From Nakamurella antarctica (GTDB lineage Bacteria > Actinomycetota > Actinomycetes > Mycobacteriales > Nakamurellaceae): a stretch of 64,000 bases of DNA. The notes beneath the pieces are model-generated. The model did not search any database. It was not told the origin of the DNA and saw only the letters and a list, made by a program, of their open reading frames with translations. Positions 8,873 through 19,976 of the stretch are shown here, piece by piece (the first letter of the stretch is position 1; the number at the start of each line of letters is the position of its first letter). The translations under genes and the position numbers were made by a program. The DNA is taken from contig NZ_CP034170.1 in NCBI RefSeq assembly GCF_003860405.1, forward strand, positions 1,612,001 to 1,676,000, given 5' to 3'.

Positions 8873-9330
8873 GCATCACCTTGATCGCAGCGGTGTCGAG
8901 CAACGGCGTGATCGGCCGAGATAACGACTTACCCTGGCGGATCCCGGCTGATCTGAAACATTTTAAGGAGCTCACCATCGGGAAGACACTCTTGATGGGC
9001 CGGCGAACCTACGACTCCATCGGCCGAGCGCTACCCGGTCGAACCACAGTGGTAGTGACCAGGCAAGAACAGTGGAGCGCACCTGGCGTCACTACCGTCC
9101 GGTCCATTCAAGAGGCGTTGGACCTCGCGGCTGGAGATGAGCTGATGGTGGCCGGCGGCGGCGATCTGTATGCACAGTTGATGCCCACAGCTGACCGACT
9201 CGAGATCACCCACATCGCTCAGATAGTCGAGGGCGACACATATTTCCCTCATATCGATCCGGCGCAGTGGACTGAACTGAGTCGTCAAGAGGGCGACGGA
9301 TACTCATTTGTGTCCTACGGTCGAATTTAG
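8869..9330 (+). CDS. dfrA: Dihydrofolate reductase
   Basis: A 153-residue NADPH-dependent enzyme that reduces dihydrofolate to tetrahydrofolate. The N-terminal [21 protein letters not shown] segment, the [13 protein letters not shown] nucleotide-binding block and [11 protein letters not shown] are diagnostic. The length is normal for bacterial enzymes. The ATG overlaps the thyA stop (ATGA), giving the common thyA-dfrA operon. A convergent clgR-like gene begins its 3' end 35 bases downstream. Confidence 0.97.
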   Translation: MSITLIAAVSSNGVIGRDNDLPWRIPADLKHFKELTIGKTLLMGRRTYDSIGRALPGRTTVVVTRQEQWSAPGVTTVRSIQEALDLAAGDELMVAGGGDLYAQLMPTADRLEITHIAQIVEGDTYFPHIDPAQWTELSRQEGDGYSFVSYGRI

Positions 9331-9365
9331 CGGCCGGAATCCACCGCAGCGGCGACCAGTCCCTA

Positions 9366-9833
9366 CTATGCGAGCGCTACTTCTTTCCCGCCTCGAGTCT
9401 TGCCGTACGGCACAACAATCCGCAGAACAGCGTCGTTACTATTTTTGCTGCCGTTCTTGACGTTGTTTTTGTTGCTGCCACCCGCAGGCTGAAGCGAGCC
9501 GTTGCGATGATCTGCCACCGGTTGACTACGAAGCAGCTCAGCATGTGCTTGGTCGTTGCTCAGAGCAGCAGACACAGTGTTCAACACATCGTGTAATTGA
9601 ACCTCGAGAGCGGCACAGATAGACGCTAGCAACTCGCTTGAGGCTTCCTTGCGACCGCGTTCCACCTCGGAAAGGTATCCCAGCGAGACATTGGCCGCAT
9701 GAGAAACATCCCGCAAGGTGCGATTTTGCCGTGTCCGAGCATCACGCAATGTTTCGCCCAGCGCATCTCTTAGCAGCACATCAACCTCCCAATCAGACAG
9801 CTCACAACCACTTTTTTCTTGCCGTCCTGTCAC
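9366..9833 (-). CDS. clgR: XRE-family transcriptional regulator, ClgR-like
   Basis: A 155-residue regulator with one helix-turn-helix (LRDVSHAANVSLGYLSEVERGRKEASSELLASI), nearly identical in pattern to ClgR, the activator of clp protease and chaperone genes in actinobacteria. The rimO-pgsA-cinA-clgR order supports this. The C-terminus ends in VALA. In Streptomyces, terminal alanines of ClgR make it a ClpP substrate, so the same feedback control is plausible here. The start given is GTG at 9833. Internal GTG codons just before VLLRDALGETLRDAR would match homologues that begin there. Confidence 0.88.
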   Translation of the reverse strand: MTGRQEKSGCELSDWEVDVLLRDALGETLRDARTRQNRTLRDVSHAANVSLGYLSEVERGRKEASSELLASICAALEVQLHDVLNTVSAALSNDQAHAELLRSQPVADHRNGSLQPAGGSNKNNVKNGSKNSNDAVLRIVVPYGKTRGGKEVALA

Positions 9834-9922
9834 CGTACTCGCTGGCGCCGACAGCCGCGCTTCAACGCCGCTATCAGGTCAACGTAGAACTGACCGGTTT
9901 CTGTTCCCTGATGCGGACAACC

Positions 9923-10468
9923 TCAGGCCGGCTGGCTCTGGGTGAGGCCGGCGAGCAGCTGGATCGCCGACCGCACGGCTGCAGCGCGAATGTCCGCACG
10001 AGTCCCGTCGGCGGCCAACTCCAGAACGCGGGAGTAATGACCTTCGCGCGGTTGCACACTCCCATCGCAGTCGGCTGCCATCGATAGCGCCACGAAGACC
10101 GTCCCGACTGCTTTCCCATCCTGAGGATCAGGTCCCGCAACTCCGGTCAAGCCAATGCCGATCGAGGATTGGCACCGCCGGCGTGTCCCTGCAGCCAGAG
10201 CCAGCGCGACGTCGGCATCAACGGCGCCCACGCGGTCAAGCAAGTGGCTATCGACACCGGCCAGTTGATGTTTGAGATCGGTGGCGTAGACGACCAGGCC
10301 GCCGCGGATCACGGCGCTGGCGCCTGGGATCTCTGTCAGGACCGCAAGCATCAATCCGCCGGTGAGCGACTCTGCGACCGATACCGTGAGCGACTTCGAC
10401 GCCAGCGCACGGAGCAGCTCTGCCACCTTGTGGTCCTCAAGTCCCACGTACGTAGACAGCGTGTTCAT
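9923..10468 (-). CDS. CinA C-terminal domain / nicotinamide-nucleotide amidohydrolase (PncC-like)
   Basis: A 181-residue stand-alone CinA C-terminal domain, expected to deamidate nicotinamide mononucleotide in NAD recycling. Family signatures are VSVAESLTGGLM, GGLVVYATDLK and GIGLTGVAGPD. The start ATG overlaps the stop of pgsA by 4 bases (ATGA), which picks this start over a longer open frame reaching 10774. It is the third gene of a rimO-pgsA-cinA-clgR run. The N-terminal molybdopterin-like half of full CinA is absent, as is usual in actinobacteria. Confidence 0.92.
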   Translation of the reverse strand: MNTLSTYVGLEDHKVAELLRALASKSLTVSVAESLTGGLMLAVLTEIPGASAVIRGGLVVYATDLKHQLAGVDSHLLDRVGAVDADVALALAAGTRRRCQSSIGIGLTGVAGPDPQDGKAVGTVFVALSMAADCDGSVQPREGHYSRVLELAADGTRADIRAAAVRSAIQLLAGLTQSQPA

Positions 10469-11070
10469 GCTGATTCGGTGGAGTTTGTCTTGTTCGTTGC
10501 CCGCTTGCGACCGGAGGCGACAATCTTTACCGCCTTGACGATGTAATCCAGGCCCGTACCGACAGTGAGCAGCAGCGCAAGGGCCATAAATCCGAATCTG
10601 AACCATTCCAGGAAACCGGGAAATGGAAGGACGTACAGACCGATGGCGCAGATTTGAACAAAGGTTTTGAGCTTGCCGCCGGCGCTTGCCGCAATCACCT
10701 CGTAGCGCAGCAGGGCGAGTCGAAGCAGCGTGATTCCAATTTCCCTGGAGAGGATGACAATGGTTACCCACCAATAAATGTCACCCAGGATCGACAGGCT
10801 TACCAGTGCCGCACCCGTCAGTGCTTTGTCAGCAATCGGGTCAGCTATTTTGCCGAAGTTTGTGATCAAACCGCGCTTACGAGCGATGTGACCGTCGTAG
10901 CGGTCAGTGATGGCGGCGATCGCAAAGATGGTCCAGGCCGCGACTCGCCACCACGGCTCGTGCCCGTCACCCTGAAACAGAAAGATCAGACCGATTGGAA
11001 CCAGCAAGATCCTGGAAACGGTCAGGATATTGGGCAGGTTGACGAGCGGAACCGGCCGATCCGGGATCAT
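10465..11070 (-). CDS. pgsA: CDP-diacylglycerol--glycerol-3-phosphate 3-phosphatidyltransferase
   Basis: A 201-residue integral membrane CDP-alcohol phosphatidyltransferase with the motif DRYDGHIAR, eight residues, G, then DPIAD (the DGx2ARx8Gx3Dx3D signature). It makes phosphatidylglycerol phosphate from CDP-diacylglycerol and glycerol-3-phosphate. Several hydrophobic segments flank the motif. The C-terminus is basic. It overlaps rimO upstream and cinA downstream by 4 bases each, so the three genes form a translationally coupled operon. A related phosphatidylinositol-type specificity cannot be excluded, but the neighbourhood favours PgsA. Confidence 0.92.
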   Translation of the reverse strand: MIPDRPVPLVNLPNILTVSRILLVPIGLIFLFQGDGHEPWWRVAAWTIFAIAAITDRYDGHIARKRGLITNFGKIADPIADKALTGAALVSLSILGDIYWWVTIVILSREIGITLLRLALLRYEVIAASAGGKLKTFVQICAIGLYVLPFPGFLEWFRFGFMALALLLTVGTGLDYIVKAVKIVASGRKRATNKTNSTESA

Positions 11071-12593
11071 CCGCGGGCACCCGCCCCATCAGGACGCGGT
11101 AGGACTTCGATCACCCTCGCTTTCAGGTCGATACCTTCTGAGCCGGTGACAATAGCGCGGACCAGATCGCCGAGCTCGACGCCGAGAGCGCCCGTGAGGG
11201 TGGTGATTCCGTCAACCTCGGGTGCCTGATGCGCTGCGCGGCCGACGATGGTGGCGCCGCTGGCATCGGAGTGCAGCCCGTCGGAGTAATCGCCAATACC
11301 GCCGTCACCATCGACCAGGACGATGACTTCGGTACCGATACGGTCCTCTGCGCGTTGGGTGACCAACTCGTCGACTAACGCTGTGATCCGCTCAACTCGA
11401 GCGGCGACCACGTCCTCCTCGAGATGATCCGGCAGATTTTCCGCTGCTGTGCCGTCCTCGTCGGAGTAGCCAAAAACCCCTACCGCGTCCATCCGTGCAC
11501 CGATCAGGAACGCTTCCAGTTCGGCCAGATCGGCTTCCGTCTCACCGGGAAAGCCCACGATCACATTGGAGCGAATTCCCGCTTCGGGGGCTGCTGCCCG
11601 AATCTGCTCGACTAGCCCGAGGAAGGACTCCCGGTTGCCGAATCGGCGCATTCGCCGAAGGACGGGTTCGGAGGCGTGCTGGAAGGACATGTCGTAATAG
11701 TCCGCGACGCCCGGGGTGTGCGCGATGGTCTGCACCAAAGACGCTTTGGTCTCCGCCGGTTGAAGGTAGGACAGGCGGACTCGGGTAATCCCAGGAACTG
11801 CAGCAAGGCGCATGAGAACAGATTCGAGCTGTCCATCCCCTGGCAAGTCCTTACCGTACGACGTGGAGTTTTCACTCACGAGGACAATTTCACGCACTCC
11901 CTGGCCGGCAAGCCAGACGGCCTCGGCGACGATCTCGTCTGCGGAGCGAGAAACGAAGGAGCCGCGGAAGGACGGGATTGCACAGAATGTGCACCGCCGG
12001 TCGCAACCAGAGGCGATCTTGAGCGGCGCGACTGGGCCCTTGTGCAGCAACTTGCGCACCAGCGTCGGGCCAGTCTGCGGGAAGGCGCCAGTTCCGTCGT
12101 CGGTGTGGGAATGGCTGGTGGTGGAATGGCTGGTGGTGGAATGGCCGGGCACTGAGATGCCCTGGGCAGCGCTGGGCCGTGACACGGGCGAAATGGGAAG
12201 GAGTGTGCGCCGGTCAACCGGTGTGTGTGCGGCTGGTCGGTGGCCGTCGATAACATCCCCCAGCAGGCCTGCTAGCTCAGGGTAGGAATCGAAGCCCAGT
12301 ACCGCATCGGCCTCGGGCAGCGCAGCCGCCAACTCCGCTCCGTAGCGCTCGGCCAGGCAGCCGACCGCAACCACCTTGGCGCCGGTGTCTGCGGCTGCCA
12401 GCAAGGTATCGATGGAGTCCTTTTTTGCGCTGGCAACGAAGGCGCACGTATTGACCACGACCACGTCAGCTGGACCATCATCCTCGACGAGCTCGTACCC
12501 ACCCAGTGCCAGGCGACCAGCAATTTCTGAGGAGTCAACTTCGTTTCGGGCGCAGCCCAGGGTCAGGAGCGAAACACGCGGCGAGGCAGACAC
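11067..12593 (-). CDS. rimO: Ribosomal protein S12 methylthiotransferase RimO
   Basis: A 508-residue radical-SAM enzyme that adds a methylthio group to an aspartate of ribosomal protein S12. It has an N-terminal UPF0004 domain ([19 protein letters not shown]), the radical-SAM cysteines in [10 protein letters not shown], and a C-terminal TRAM domain. Between the first and second domains is an unusual insertion containing two tandem HSTTS units encoded by 15-base repeats, which probably forms a disordered linker. It is the first gene of a run overlapping pgsA by 4 bases. Divergent argA starts 94 bases away. Confidence 0.96.
   Translation of the reverse strand: MSASPRVSLLTLGCARNEVDSSEIAGRLALGGYELVEDDGPADVVVVNTCAFVASAKKDSIDTLLAAADTGAKVVAVGCLAERYGAELAAALPEADAVLGFDSYPELAGLLGDVIDGHRPAAHTPVDRRTLLPISPVSRPSAAQGISVPGHSTTSHSTTSHSHTDDGTGAFPQTGPTLVRKLLHKGPVAPLKIASGCDRRCTFCAIPSFRGSFVSRSADEIVAEAVWLAGQGVREIVLVSENSTSYGKDLPGDGQLESVLMRLAAVPGITRVRLSYLQPAETKASLVQTIAHTPGVADYYDMSFQHASEPVLRRMRRFGNRESFLGLVEQIRAAAPEAGIRSNVIVGFPGETEADLAELEAFLIGARMDAVGVFGYSDEDGTAAENLPDHLEEDVVAARVERITALVDELVTQRAEDRIGTEVIVLVDGDGGIGDYSDGLHSDASGATIVGRAAHQAPEVDGITTLTGALGVELGDLVRAIVTGSEGIDLKARVIEVLPRPDGAGARG
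12107..12146 (-). repeat. 15-bp tandem repeat inside rimO
   Basis: About two and a half copies of a 15-base unit (ggaatggctggtggt on the plus strand) encode HSTTS repeats in the linker before the radical-SAM domain. Being in frame, copy changes would keep the gene open. Confidence 0.75.
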
Positions 12594-12687
12594 ACCTTAC
12601 AGAGTAGTCGCCTGGGGCAGACCTGATTCCCGTTCGCGCCACCGCGCGTTTCGCTCCCTTCGCGCGCGTGCACTACTCTCACAGCGC

Positions 12688-13227
12688 GTGAGAGTTGAAA
12701 CATCCGCAGCATCCCGGTCGGGCGAGGCCCAGGGGCCACAGGTCCGCCGGGCCAGACCGGCAGACGTACGACGCATCAAGCAACTAGTCGATGCCTACGC
12801 AGGTCCCATCCTTCTCGAAAAAACCCTCGCCAACCTCTATGAAGACGTCACGGAGTTCTGGGTCGCCGAGCTCGACGGCGACGTGGTTGGCTGCGGCGCA
12901 CTGCACGTGCTGTGGGAGGACCTGGCTGAGATTCGAACCGTGGCAACGGATCCGGCGCTGCGAAGCCACGGCATTGGACGCGCCGTGTGCTCTGGCATCA
13001 TCACACACGCCCGCGAGATGGGGCTGGAGCGGCTGTTCTGTCTCACCTTCGAAGTGTCCTTCTTCGCAGGCTTGGGGTTTGCGCCCATCAAGGAGCTGGA
13101 CCTGAGACCGGAGGCACTCGTGGAGTTGAGGCGGTCCTACGATGCCGGGGTGGCCGAGTTCCTTGACCTTCCGTACGTCAAACCCAACACGCTCGGAAAC
13201 ACCCGGATGCTCAAGTATCTGACCTGA
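12688..13227 (+). CDS. argA: Amino-acid N-acetyltransferase, ArgA-like (GNAT)
   Basis: A 179-residue GNAT protein resembling the short mycobacterial N-acetylglutamate synthase, which makes the first intermediate of arginine synthesis from glutamate and acetyl-CoA. It starts with the acceptor-site block VRRARPADVRRIKQLVD, has the acetyl-CoA loop RSHGIGRAVC, and ends with LPYVKPNTLGNTRMLKYL. The GTG start at 12688 is preceded by TACTCT at 12674-12679 and no ribosome binding site, so the message is probably nearly leaderless. A longer open frame into the rimO promoter region is rejected. The arginine gene argG is 43 kb away in this window. Confidence 0.85.
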   Translation: MRVETSAASRSGEAQGPQVRRARPADVRRIKQLVDAYAGPILLEKTLANLYEDVTEFWVAELDGDVVGCGALHVLWEDLAEIRTVATDPALRSHGIGRAVCSGIITHAREMGLERLFCLTFEVSFFAGLGFAPIKELDLRPEALVELRRSYDAGVAEFLDLPYVKPNTLGNTRMLKYLT

Positions 13228-13245
13228 GACGTCGGTAGATACAGA

Positions 13246-13281
13246 AAGGGGCGGCCACCGAAAGGTCGGTGGCCGCCCCTT
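13246..13281. terminator. Bidirectional hairpin terminator between argA and secG
   Basis: A perfect 15-base-pair GC-rich stem with a 6-base loop (arms 13246-13260 and 13267-13281) lies between two convergent genes. It is flanked by AA on one side and TT on the other, so it can serve both strands. Confidence 0.85.
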
Positions 13282-13292
13282 GTCGGAGACAC

Positions 13293-13553
13293 TCAGGTGG
13301 GTCGGATGGTGGAATCGACCTTCAGGATTAACCCGACCCCGATGATGGCGATAACCCAGACCAACGCTACGAAAAGCGTGAGACGGTCGAGGTTCTTTTC
13401 CACCACGCTGGACCCGGACAAGGACGACTGAACTCCGCCACCGAACATGGTCGACAACCCGCCGCCCTTACCCCGGTGCAACAGCACCAGCAGGATCAGC
13501 GCCAAGCTGGAAAGCAGCAGCACTACGTCGAGAATGACTGTGAGGATGTTCAT
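13293..13553 (-). CDS. secG: Preprotein translocase subunit SecG
   Basis: An 86-residue protein with two hydrophobic helices separated by the conserved loop LLHRGKGGGLSTMFGG. It is the small accessory subunit of the SecYEG channel. Its position after gap-pgk-tpiA is the usual actinobacterial arrangement. It lies 106 bases downstream of tpiA on the same strand and ends at a strong hairpin. Confidence 0.96.
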   Translation of the reverse strand: MNILTVILDVVLLLSSLALILLVLLHRGKGGGLSTMFGGGVQSSLSGSSVVEKNLDRLTLFVALVWVIAIIGVGLILKVDSTIRPT

Positions 13554-13659
13554 TGCCTACCTTGTGTATGCGGACAGCGTGGAGCCGACCTGGAATTTCG
13601 CGGTGTTTCTACAACCTTGGAGAGCATACCTGCAAAGTGGCAGAGACTCCGATAGGCCC

Positions 13660-14445
13660 CTAAGCCAGGATGCCCACCGTGTTGGCGCACAAGGTGGCGA
13701 ATTCGGTCGCATCCAGGCTTGCGCCTCCCACGAGTGCGCCGTCGACGTCAGCTTGGGCGACAATTTCCGCTACGTTCGCCGCCTTGACGCTTCCCCCATA
13801 GAGAACTCGGACACCCTCGGCAAGCTCTGCCGAATATTTCGTAGCGAGCGCAGCCCGAAGTGCGCCGCACACTTCTTGAGCGTCCGCCGGAGTTGCCACC
13901 CGGCCGGTGCCGATGGCCCAGATGGGCTCGTAGGCGAGAACGATGGATGCGGCCTGCTCTGCAGTCACGTCTTCAAGCGCGCCGAGCAACTGGCTGACCG
14001 AATGTTCGATCTGGTTACCGGCTTCGCGTACTTCCAGGCCTTCACCCACACACAGAATCGGCGTGAGGCCGTGTCGATAGGCGGCTTTGACTTTCGAGTT
14101 GACGACGGCGTCTGCCTCGTAATGGTTGTCCCGTCGCTCCGAGTGGCCGATAGCCACGTAGGTGCATCCGAGTTTCGCCAGCATCGAACCAGAAATATCG
14201 CCGGTATAGGCACCGGATTCGTGCGGGGAGACGTCTTGCGCGCCGTACACGAGCTTGAGCTTGTCGCCGTCGACCAAAGTCTGAACCGAGCGAAGGTCGG
14301 TGAAGGGGGGCAGCACCGCCACCTCGACCTTATCGAAGTACTTGTCTGGCAACGTGAATGCGATTTTCTGGACCAATGCGATGCCCTCCAGGTGGTTGAG
14401 GTTCATCTTCCAGTTGCCAGCGACCAAGAGCTTGCGTACTGCCAT
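13660..14445 (-). CDS. tpiA: Triosephosphate isomerase
   Basis: A 261-residue glycolytic enzyme that interconverts dihydroxyacetone phosphate and glyceraldehyde-3-phosphate. The N-terminal AGNWKMN holds the active-site lysine, AIGHSERR the catalytic histidine, and [13 protein letters not shown] the catalytic glutamate. The start is the ATG one base after the pgk stop (TGA-G-ATG), which gives the expected [15 protein letters not shown] start. The longer open frame back to 14826 lies inside pgk and is a shadow. Confidence 0.98.
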   Translation of the reverse strand: MAVRKLLVAGNWKMNLNHLEGIALVQKIAFTLPDKYFDKVEVAVLPPFTDLRSVQTLVDGDKLKLVYGAQDVSPHESGAYTGDISGSMLAKLGCTYVAIGHSERRDNHYEADAVVNSKVKAAYRHGLTPILCVGEGLEVREAGNQIEHSVSQLLGALEDVTAEQAASIVLAYEPIWAIGTGRVATPADAQEVCGALRAALATKYSAELAEGVRVLYGGSVKAANVAEIVAQADVDGALVGGASLDATEFATLCANTVGILA

Positions 14446-14446
14446 C

Positions 14447-15643
14447 TCAGGACTCCAATACGTTGATGCCGGGGAGTTCGCTGCCCTCGAGGAACTCCAA
14501 GGAAGCACCCCCTCCGGTGGAAATGTGGGAAAAACCAGCCTCGTCGACGCCGAGAGTGCGCACGGCTGCTGCCGAGTCGCCACCGCCGACGACGGAGAAC
14601 GCGTCCGATGCGGCGATGGCGTTAGCCACCGCTGTGGTTCCGGCCGAGAACGGTGCCATCTCGAATACGCCCACGGGCCCATTCCAGAACACTGTCTTGG
14701 CTTCGGTGAGAATCGCCGCAAAAGCAGCGCGAGTGTCGGGGCCAATATCGAGACCCTGCCAGCCGTCGGGAATCTCCGAGGCAGCGACGATCTTGGTGTT
14801 GGCATCCGCTGCGAAGGCATCAGCAATGACGAAGTCTGTCGGCAACACGATTTTGCCCGGGTAGCCCTCCAGCAACGCCTTCACGGTATCGATCTGGTCG
14901 GCCTGCAGCAACGAGTCGCCGACACCGTGACCTTGCGCAGCCAGGAAGGTATACGCCATGCCGCCACCGATCAGGATGCGATCAACCTTTGGCAGCAGCG
15001 CTTTAATCACACCCAGCTTGTCGGAAACTTTGGAGCCACCAAGGACAACGACGTAGGGGCGTTCCGGGTCGGTTGTGAGAGTGCGCAGAACCTTGGTCTC
15101 CGCCGAGACGAGATACCCGCCGTAATTGGGTAGCAACTTGGCCACGTCGTAGACCGATGCCTGTTTCCGGTGAACGACACCGAACCCGTCTGACACGAAT
15201 GCGGCCTCATCGCCGACCAAGCCTGCGAGTTCAGCGGCTAATTCTTCGCGCTCAGCCTGGTCTTTCGACGTTTCGCGCGGATCAAACCGAACGTTCTCCA
15301 GCAGTGCGACGTGCCCGTTTTGCAAGCCAGCAACGGCTGACTTCGCCGAACTGCCCGTGAGGTCGGTGGCAAAGGTTACTTCCGCGCCGAGCAGTTCGCT
15401 CAACCGGGCACGAACGGGAGCCAAACTGTATTTGGCTTCGGGTACGCCACTGGGGCGGCCCAGGTGTGCGGTAACAACCACACGGGCACCCGCCGCGGTC
15501 AACGCCCGCAAGGTGGGCAACGATGCGCGGATACGCCCATCGTCGGTGATGGTGGCACCGTCCAGCGGGACATTAAGGTCGGCGCGCACCAAAACGGTAC
15601 GGCCTGCCAAGTCGGTGGCTAAGAGGTCATCAAGGGTATGCAC
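14447..15643 (-). CDS. pgk: Phosphoglycerate kinase
   Basis: A 398-residue enzyme that transfers phosphate from 1,3-bisphosphoglycerate to ADP. The signatures [46 protein letters not shown] and [10 protein letters not shown] all occur in order. It is separated from tpiA by one base, so the two are coupled. A GC-rich hairpin lies between gap and pgk, which may make pgk-tpiA-secG partly independent of gap. Confidence 0.98.
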   Translation of the reverse strand: MHTLDDLLATDLAGRTVLVRADLNVPLDGATITDDGRIRASLPTLRALTAAGARVVVTAHLGRPSGVPEAKYSLAPVRARLSELLGAEVTFATDLTGSSAKSAVAGLQNGHVALLENVRFDPRETSKDQAEREELAAELAGLVGDEAAFVSDGFGVVHRKQASVYDVAKLLPNYGGYLVSAETKVLRTLTTDPERPYVVVLGGSKVSDKLGVIKALLPKVDRILIGGGMAYTFLAAQGHGVGDSLLQADQIDTVKALLEGYPGKIVLPTDFVIADAFAADANTKIVAASEIPDGWQGLDIGPDTRAAFAAILTEAKTVFWNGPVGVFEMAPFSAGTTAVANAIAASDAFSVVGGGDSAAAVRTLGVDEAGFSHISTGGGASLEFLEGSELPGINVLES

Positions 15644-15714
15644 GGGTAACTGCGCTCCTGCTCAGTCTGGAATGTGATCAAGGCCCCTAGTGGGCGGTAG
15701 TCGTAAGACACAAC

Positions 15715-15750
15715 GGGCCTGCCACCACCGATATCGGTCGTGGCAGGCCC
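15715..15750. terminator. Hairpin between gap and pgk
   Basis: Perfect 11-base arms GGGCCTGCCAC (15715-15725) and its complement (15740-15750) enclose a further small palindrome. It follows gap on the minus strand. The T-tract is weak, so it may only reduce read-through into pgk. Confidence 0.6.
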
Positions 15751-15772
15751 TTTCAGCAAGTACCAGCGAGCG

Positions 15773-16822
<1,050 letters not shown>

Positions 16823-16950
16823 TTATCCCACTACCAGACTATCGGAATCGATCAAGAAACACAGTGTCTGAAACCGGCTGGTAACGCCAATTCTACGCAC
16901 CCCGTCGAATTCGGAAACTAGCACCCTGTTTCACCAGGTAGGGCAGTTCT

Positions 16951-17931
16951 TTAGTTGTCGAGCATGTCCGGCGTTACCGCCGACTCGGTGTCCGGGATTC
17001 CGTCGTCCTGAGCGCGCTTATCCGCCATGGTGAGCAAACGGCGGATTCGGCCCGCGATGGCATCCTTGGTCATCGGTGGATTCGCCAATTGCCCCAGTTC
17101 CTCCAGGGAGGCCTGCCCGTGTTCAATGCGCAGCCGCCCAGCTTCAGCGAGGTGGTCGGGCGCATCTTCACCCAAAATGAACAGTGCTCGCTCTACGCGA
17201 GCTGATGCGGCAACTGCGGCTCGCGCGGACCGGCGCAGATTCGCGTCATCAAAATTGGCCAAGCGATTGGCAGTGGCTCGCACCTCGCGCCGAAGCCGGC
17301 GGTCCTCCCAAACCAACACGGACGAGTGTGCGCCCAGCCGCGTCAACATCGCCGCAATCGCATCTCCGTCACGGACCACCACGCGATCAGCTCCGCGGAC
17401 CTCCCGGGCTTTGGTCGCAATCCCCATGCGACGAGCCGCTCCCACCAGTGCTAACGCCGCCTCCGGCCCGGGGCAGGTTACCTCCAGCGATGCTGACCGG
17501 CCTGGCTCGGTGAGGGACCCGTGGGCCAAGAATGCTCCACGCCACGCGGCTTCCGAATCTGCTACTGAACCAGCAACGATTTGCGGTGGCAGTCCGCGCA
17601 CAGGCCGACCGCGAAGATCGAGCAAACCGGTCTGACGAGCCAGCGCATCCCCGCCGGCAACAACGCGGATGATGTAGCGGGTCCCTTTGCGGAGACCGGA
17701 TGCTGCGAGCATCTGAACTTCAACTTGGTGGCCGTAGAGTTCGGCGATTTCTTTCCGCACGCGGCGAGCAACCGCTCCGGTATCAATCTCTGCCTCGACT
17801 ACCACGCGGCCAGCGACGATATGCAACCCCCCGGCAAAACGCAGAATAGTCGAGACTTCCGCCTTCCGTGCCGAAACCTTTGCGACGACCACCCGGCTCA
17901 GTTCGTCCTTCACATCGGCCGTCATCGCCAT
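16951..17931 (-). CDS. whiA: DNA-binding protein WhiA
   Basis: A 326-residue sporulation/division regulator. It has the LAGLIDADG-like N-terminal domain ([37 protein letters not shown]) and the C-terminal helix-turn-helix ([21 protein letters not shown]). In Streptomyces WhiA works with WhiB on division genes such as ftsZ. A ribosome binding site AGGGGA lies about 7 bases before the ATG. It ends the uvrC-rapZ-yvcK-whiA run, 75 bases after yvcK. Confidence 0.97.
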   Translation of the reverse strand: MAMTADVKDELSRVVVAKVSARKAEVSTILRFAGGLHIVAGRVVVEAEIDTGAVARRVRKEIAELYGHQVEVQMLAASGLRKGTRYIIRVVAGGDALARQTGLLDLRGRPVRGLPPQIVAGSVADSEAAWRGAFLAHGSLTEPGRSASLEVTCPGPEAALALVGAARRMGIATKAREVRGADRVVVRDGDAIAAMLTRLGAHSSVLVWEDRRLRREVRATANRLANFDDANLRRSARAAVAASARVERALFILGEDAPDHLAEAGRLRIEHGQASLEELGQLANPPMTKDAIAGRIRRLLTMADKRAQDDGIPDTESAVTPDMLDN

Positions 17932-18006
17932 GTATCGATCCCCTTGTTCTATCTCTGCATCGCACGCTGATGTACTTCTCTGCCCCGCTGAGTCTTGCCG
18001 TTCGCA

Positions 18007-19062
18007 CTATCGTCGCGGCACCACTGCCTGCGCCACCACCGGGGCGATGGCGCGGGCCAGAGCCAGCGAATCGTGTCGCGGTGCACCTGCTGGATCCGCT
18101 ACCGATGTGAGCAACAGCTGCGCTTCCAAGCGAGCAACCGCCGACGCTAGACGAAGCGGTAATACAACTGCACCAGTGTCGGCTAAAACCGTGTTGATGT
18201 GAAACCCGGGGGCATACCGGGCTAGAACCTCAAGATGCTGTTCGGGCGAAAACCCGTCGGTCTCCCCCGCTTGGGGTTCGATGTTCAGGATCACCATACG
18301 GTGCGCAGCGGTCGCGGAGAGAGCCTTCTCCAAATCGGGTAGCAGTAAATGCGGAAGCACGCTTGTCATCCACGAACCGGGGCCGAGGGTGATGAGGTCT
18401 GCATTCATGATGGCCGCGATGGCCTCCGGGCACGCGGGAGTGCCCGATGGTTCGAGGTAGATCCGCTGTACGCAGCCTGGGGTGGTTGCGACTGCAACCT
18501 GTCCGCGGATATGCCGAACAGCCGCCGGATCCTCATCCAGCCCCGTGACATCGGCGACGATGTCCAACGGCGCGCACGCCATGGGGAGCACCCTTCCCAG
18601 GGTTCCCAGCAGCTCGCCCGCGGCATCCAACGCTTTGACGGGGTCTTCGGTTACTTGGGACAGACCTGCCAGCAGCAGGTTACCCACCGGGTGTCCCGCG
18701 AGCGCACCTTGGCCACCGAACCGATGCTGGAATGTGGAGCCCCACAGACGCCCGTGTTCAGAGTCAGGCGTCAGAGCGCCCAGCGCCATGCGAAGATCCC
18801 CAGGCGGCAACATGTGTGGGAGTTCGCGTCTGAGGCGGCCCGAGGAGCCGCCGTCATCGGCGACAGTCACGACAGCTGTGATGTCTACGTCCATCGTGAT
18901 CAACGCCCGCAAAATAGCCCACAAGCCGTGGCCGCCACCGAGTGCCACCACTCTCGGGCGGCGTCGCGGTTCGGCGGCGGGCGCCAGCGGGGTGGCTGGT
19001 GCGGGTGATTCGAAGGACGCAGACTGGTTATCTGCATTCGCCTCAGGTATCGAGGCACTCAT
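18007..19062 (-). CDS. Gluconeogenesis factor YvcK/CuvA-like (CofD family)
   Basis: A 351-residue protein of the YvcK family, which binds UDP-sugars and influences carbon use and cell-wall shape. The glycine-rich start VVALGGGHGLWAIL, VTVADDGGSSGRLR, and LVTLGPGSW-like ITLGPGSWMTS are diagnostic. The start ATG overlaps the rapZ stop by 4 bases (ATGA), so a longer open frame to 19170 is not used. It sits between rapZ and whiA, the standard order. Confidence 0.95.
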   Translation of the reverse strand: MSASIPEANADNQSASFESPAPATPLAPAAEPRRRPRVVALGGGHGLWAILRALITMDVDITAVVTVADDGGSSGRLRRELPHMLPPGDLRMALGALTPDSEHGRLWGSTFQHRFGGQGALAGHPVGNLLLAGLSQVTEDPVKALDAAGELLGTLGRVLPMACAPLDIVADVTGLDEDPAAVRHIRGQVAVATTPGCVQRIYLEPSGTPACPEAIAAIMNADLITLGPGSWMTSVLPHLLLPDLEKALSATAAHRMVILNIEPQAGETDGFSPEQHLEVLARYAPGFHINTVLADTGAVVLPLRLASAVARLEAQLLLTSVADPAGAPRHDSLALARAIAPVVAQAVVPRR

Positions 19063-19976
19063 TCGCGGCCCAAGTCGCGGTGCACCACCGTCACGGCCAT
19101 ATCTTCTGTCCCAAGCCGAGCCGCGAGCTCCTGCGCCGTTGCCACACTCCGATGTTTGCCGCCGGTACAACCGATGGCCAGAGTCAGGTACTTTTTTCCT
19201 TCGCGCAGGTAGCCACCGGATACCAGATTGAACAGTTCGACGTAGCGGGTCAAGAACTCACCCGCTCCCTCCTGGGAGAGCACGTACTCGGAGACTTCGG
19301 GGTCTAGGCCTGTCTGTTCACGCAGTTCGGGGATCCAAAAAGGGTTGGGCAAAAATCGCATGTCGATGACAAGGTCAGCATCCAACGGAAGCCCGTATTT
19401 GTATCCGAACGAAAGTAGCGTCAGCGTCGTCTTCACCGGCGCTCCCATGAAGGCCTGCTCAATGGTGGAACGCAGCTGATGCACCGAGAGGTCGGAGGTA
19501 TCAATAACGAGCTCTGCTGCATCTCGAAGCGGGCCTAGAAGTGAGCGTTCGGAGGTGAGGCCATCGACGAGGCGACCGCCGCCCTGAAGCGGATGCTCAC
19601 GCCTATTGGCTTCGTACCGCCTGATCAGCACCGCATCCGAGGCTTCCAAGAACAACAGTCGAGGCCTGTATCCGCGAGCGTCAAGGTCACGGATCACTGA
19701 AGCAAGATCGCGAGTGAACGCCCGAGAACGCACATCGAGCACAATCGCTATCCGCGTTACCGATCCGCTGGCCTTCGCGCCAAGCTCCATCATGGTGGCG
19801 ATCAGTTCCGGTGGCAGGTTGTCTACAACGAACCAGCCCAGGTCCTCCAGGCATTTTGCCGCGGTCGAACGGCCAGCTCCGGACAAACCCGAAACGATGG
19901 CAACTTCGATTCCGGTAGCGCCTTTCGCCGGGGCGGCCGGGCTAGCGCCCTGGTGCGGTGATTCCGACATCGTCAT
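19059..19976 (-). CDS. rapZ: RNase adapter protein RapZ family (nucleotide-binding)
   Basis: A 305-residue P-loop protein. Walker A is GLSGAGRS at residues 30-37. The family blocks [47 protein letters not shown] and the C-terminal [10 protein letters not shown] are present. In enterobacteria RapZ directs RNase E to small RNAs; in actinobacteria it binds nucleotides but its target is unknown. It overlaps both uvrC and yvcK by 4 bases, so the three are translated in series. Confidence 0.96.
   Translation of the reverse strand: MTMSESPHQGASPAAPAKGATGIEVAIVSGLSGAGRSTAAKCLEDLGWFVVDNLPPELIATMMELGAKASGSVTRIAIVLDVRSRAFTRDLASVIRDLDARGYRPRLLFLEASDAVLIRRYEANRREHPLQGGGRLVDGLTSERSLLGPLRDAAELVIDTSDLSVHQLRSTIEQAFMGAPVKTTLTLLSFGYKYGLPLDADLVIDMRFLPNPFWIPELREQTGLDPEVSEYVLSQEGAGEFLTRYVELFNLVSGGYLREGKKYLTLAIGCTGGKHRSVATAQELAARLGTEDMAVTVVHRDLGRE

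Noticed and set aside
13447-15133. Long plus-strand frames opposite tpiA and pgk
   Set aside because: They are mirror frames of clear glycolysis genes, with no family likeness and no ribosome binding sites.
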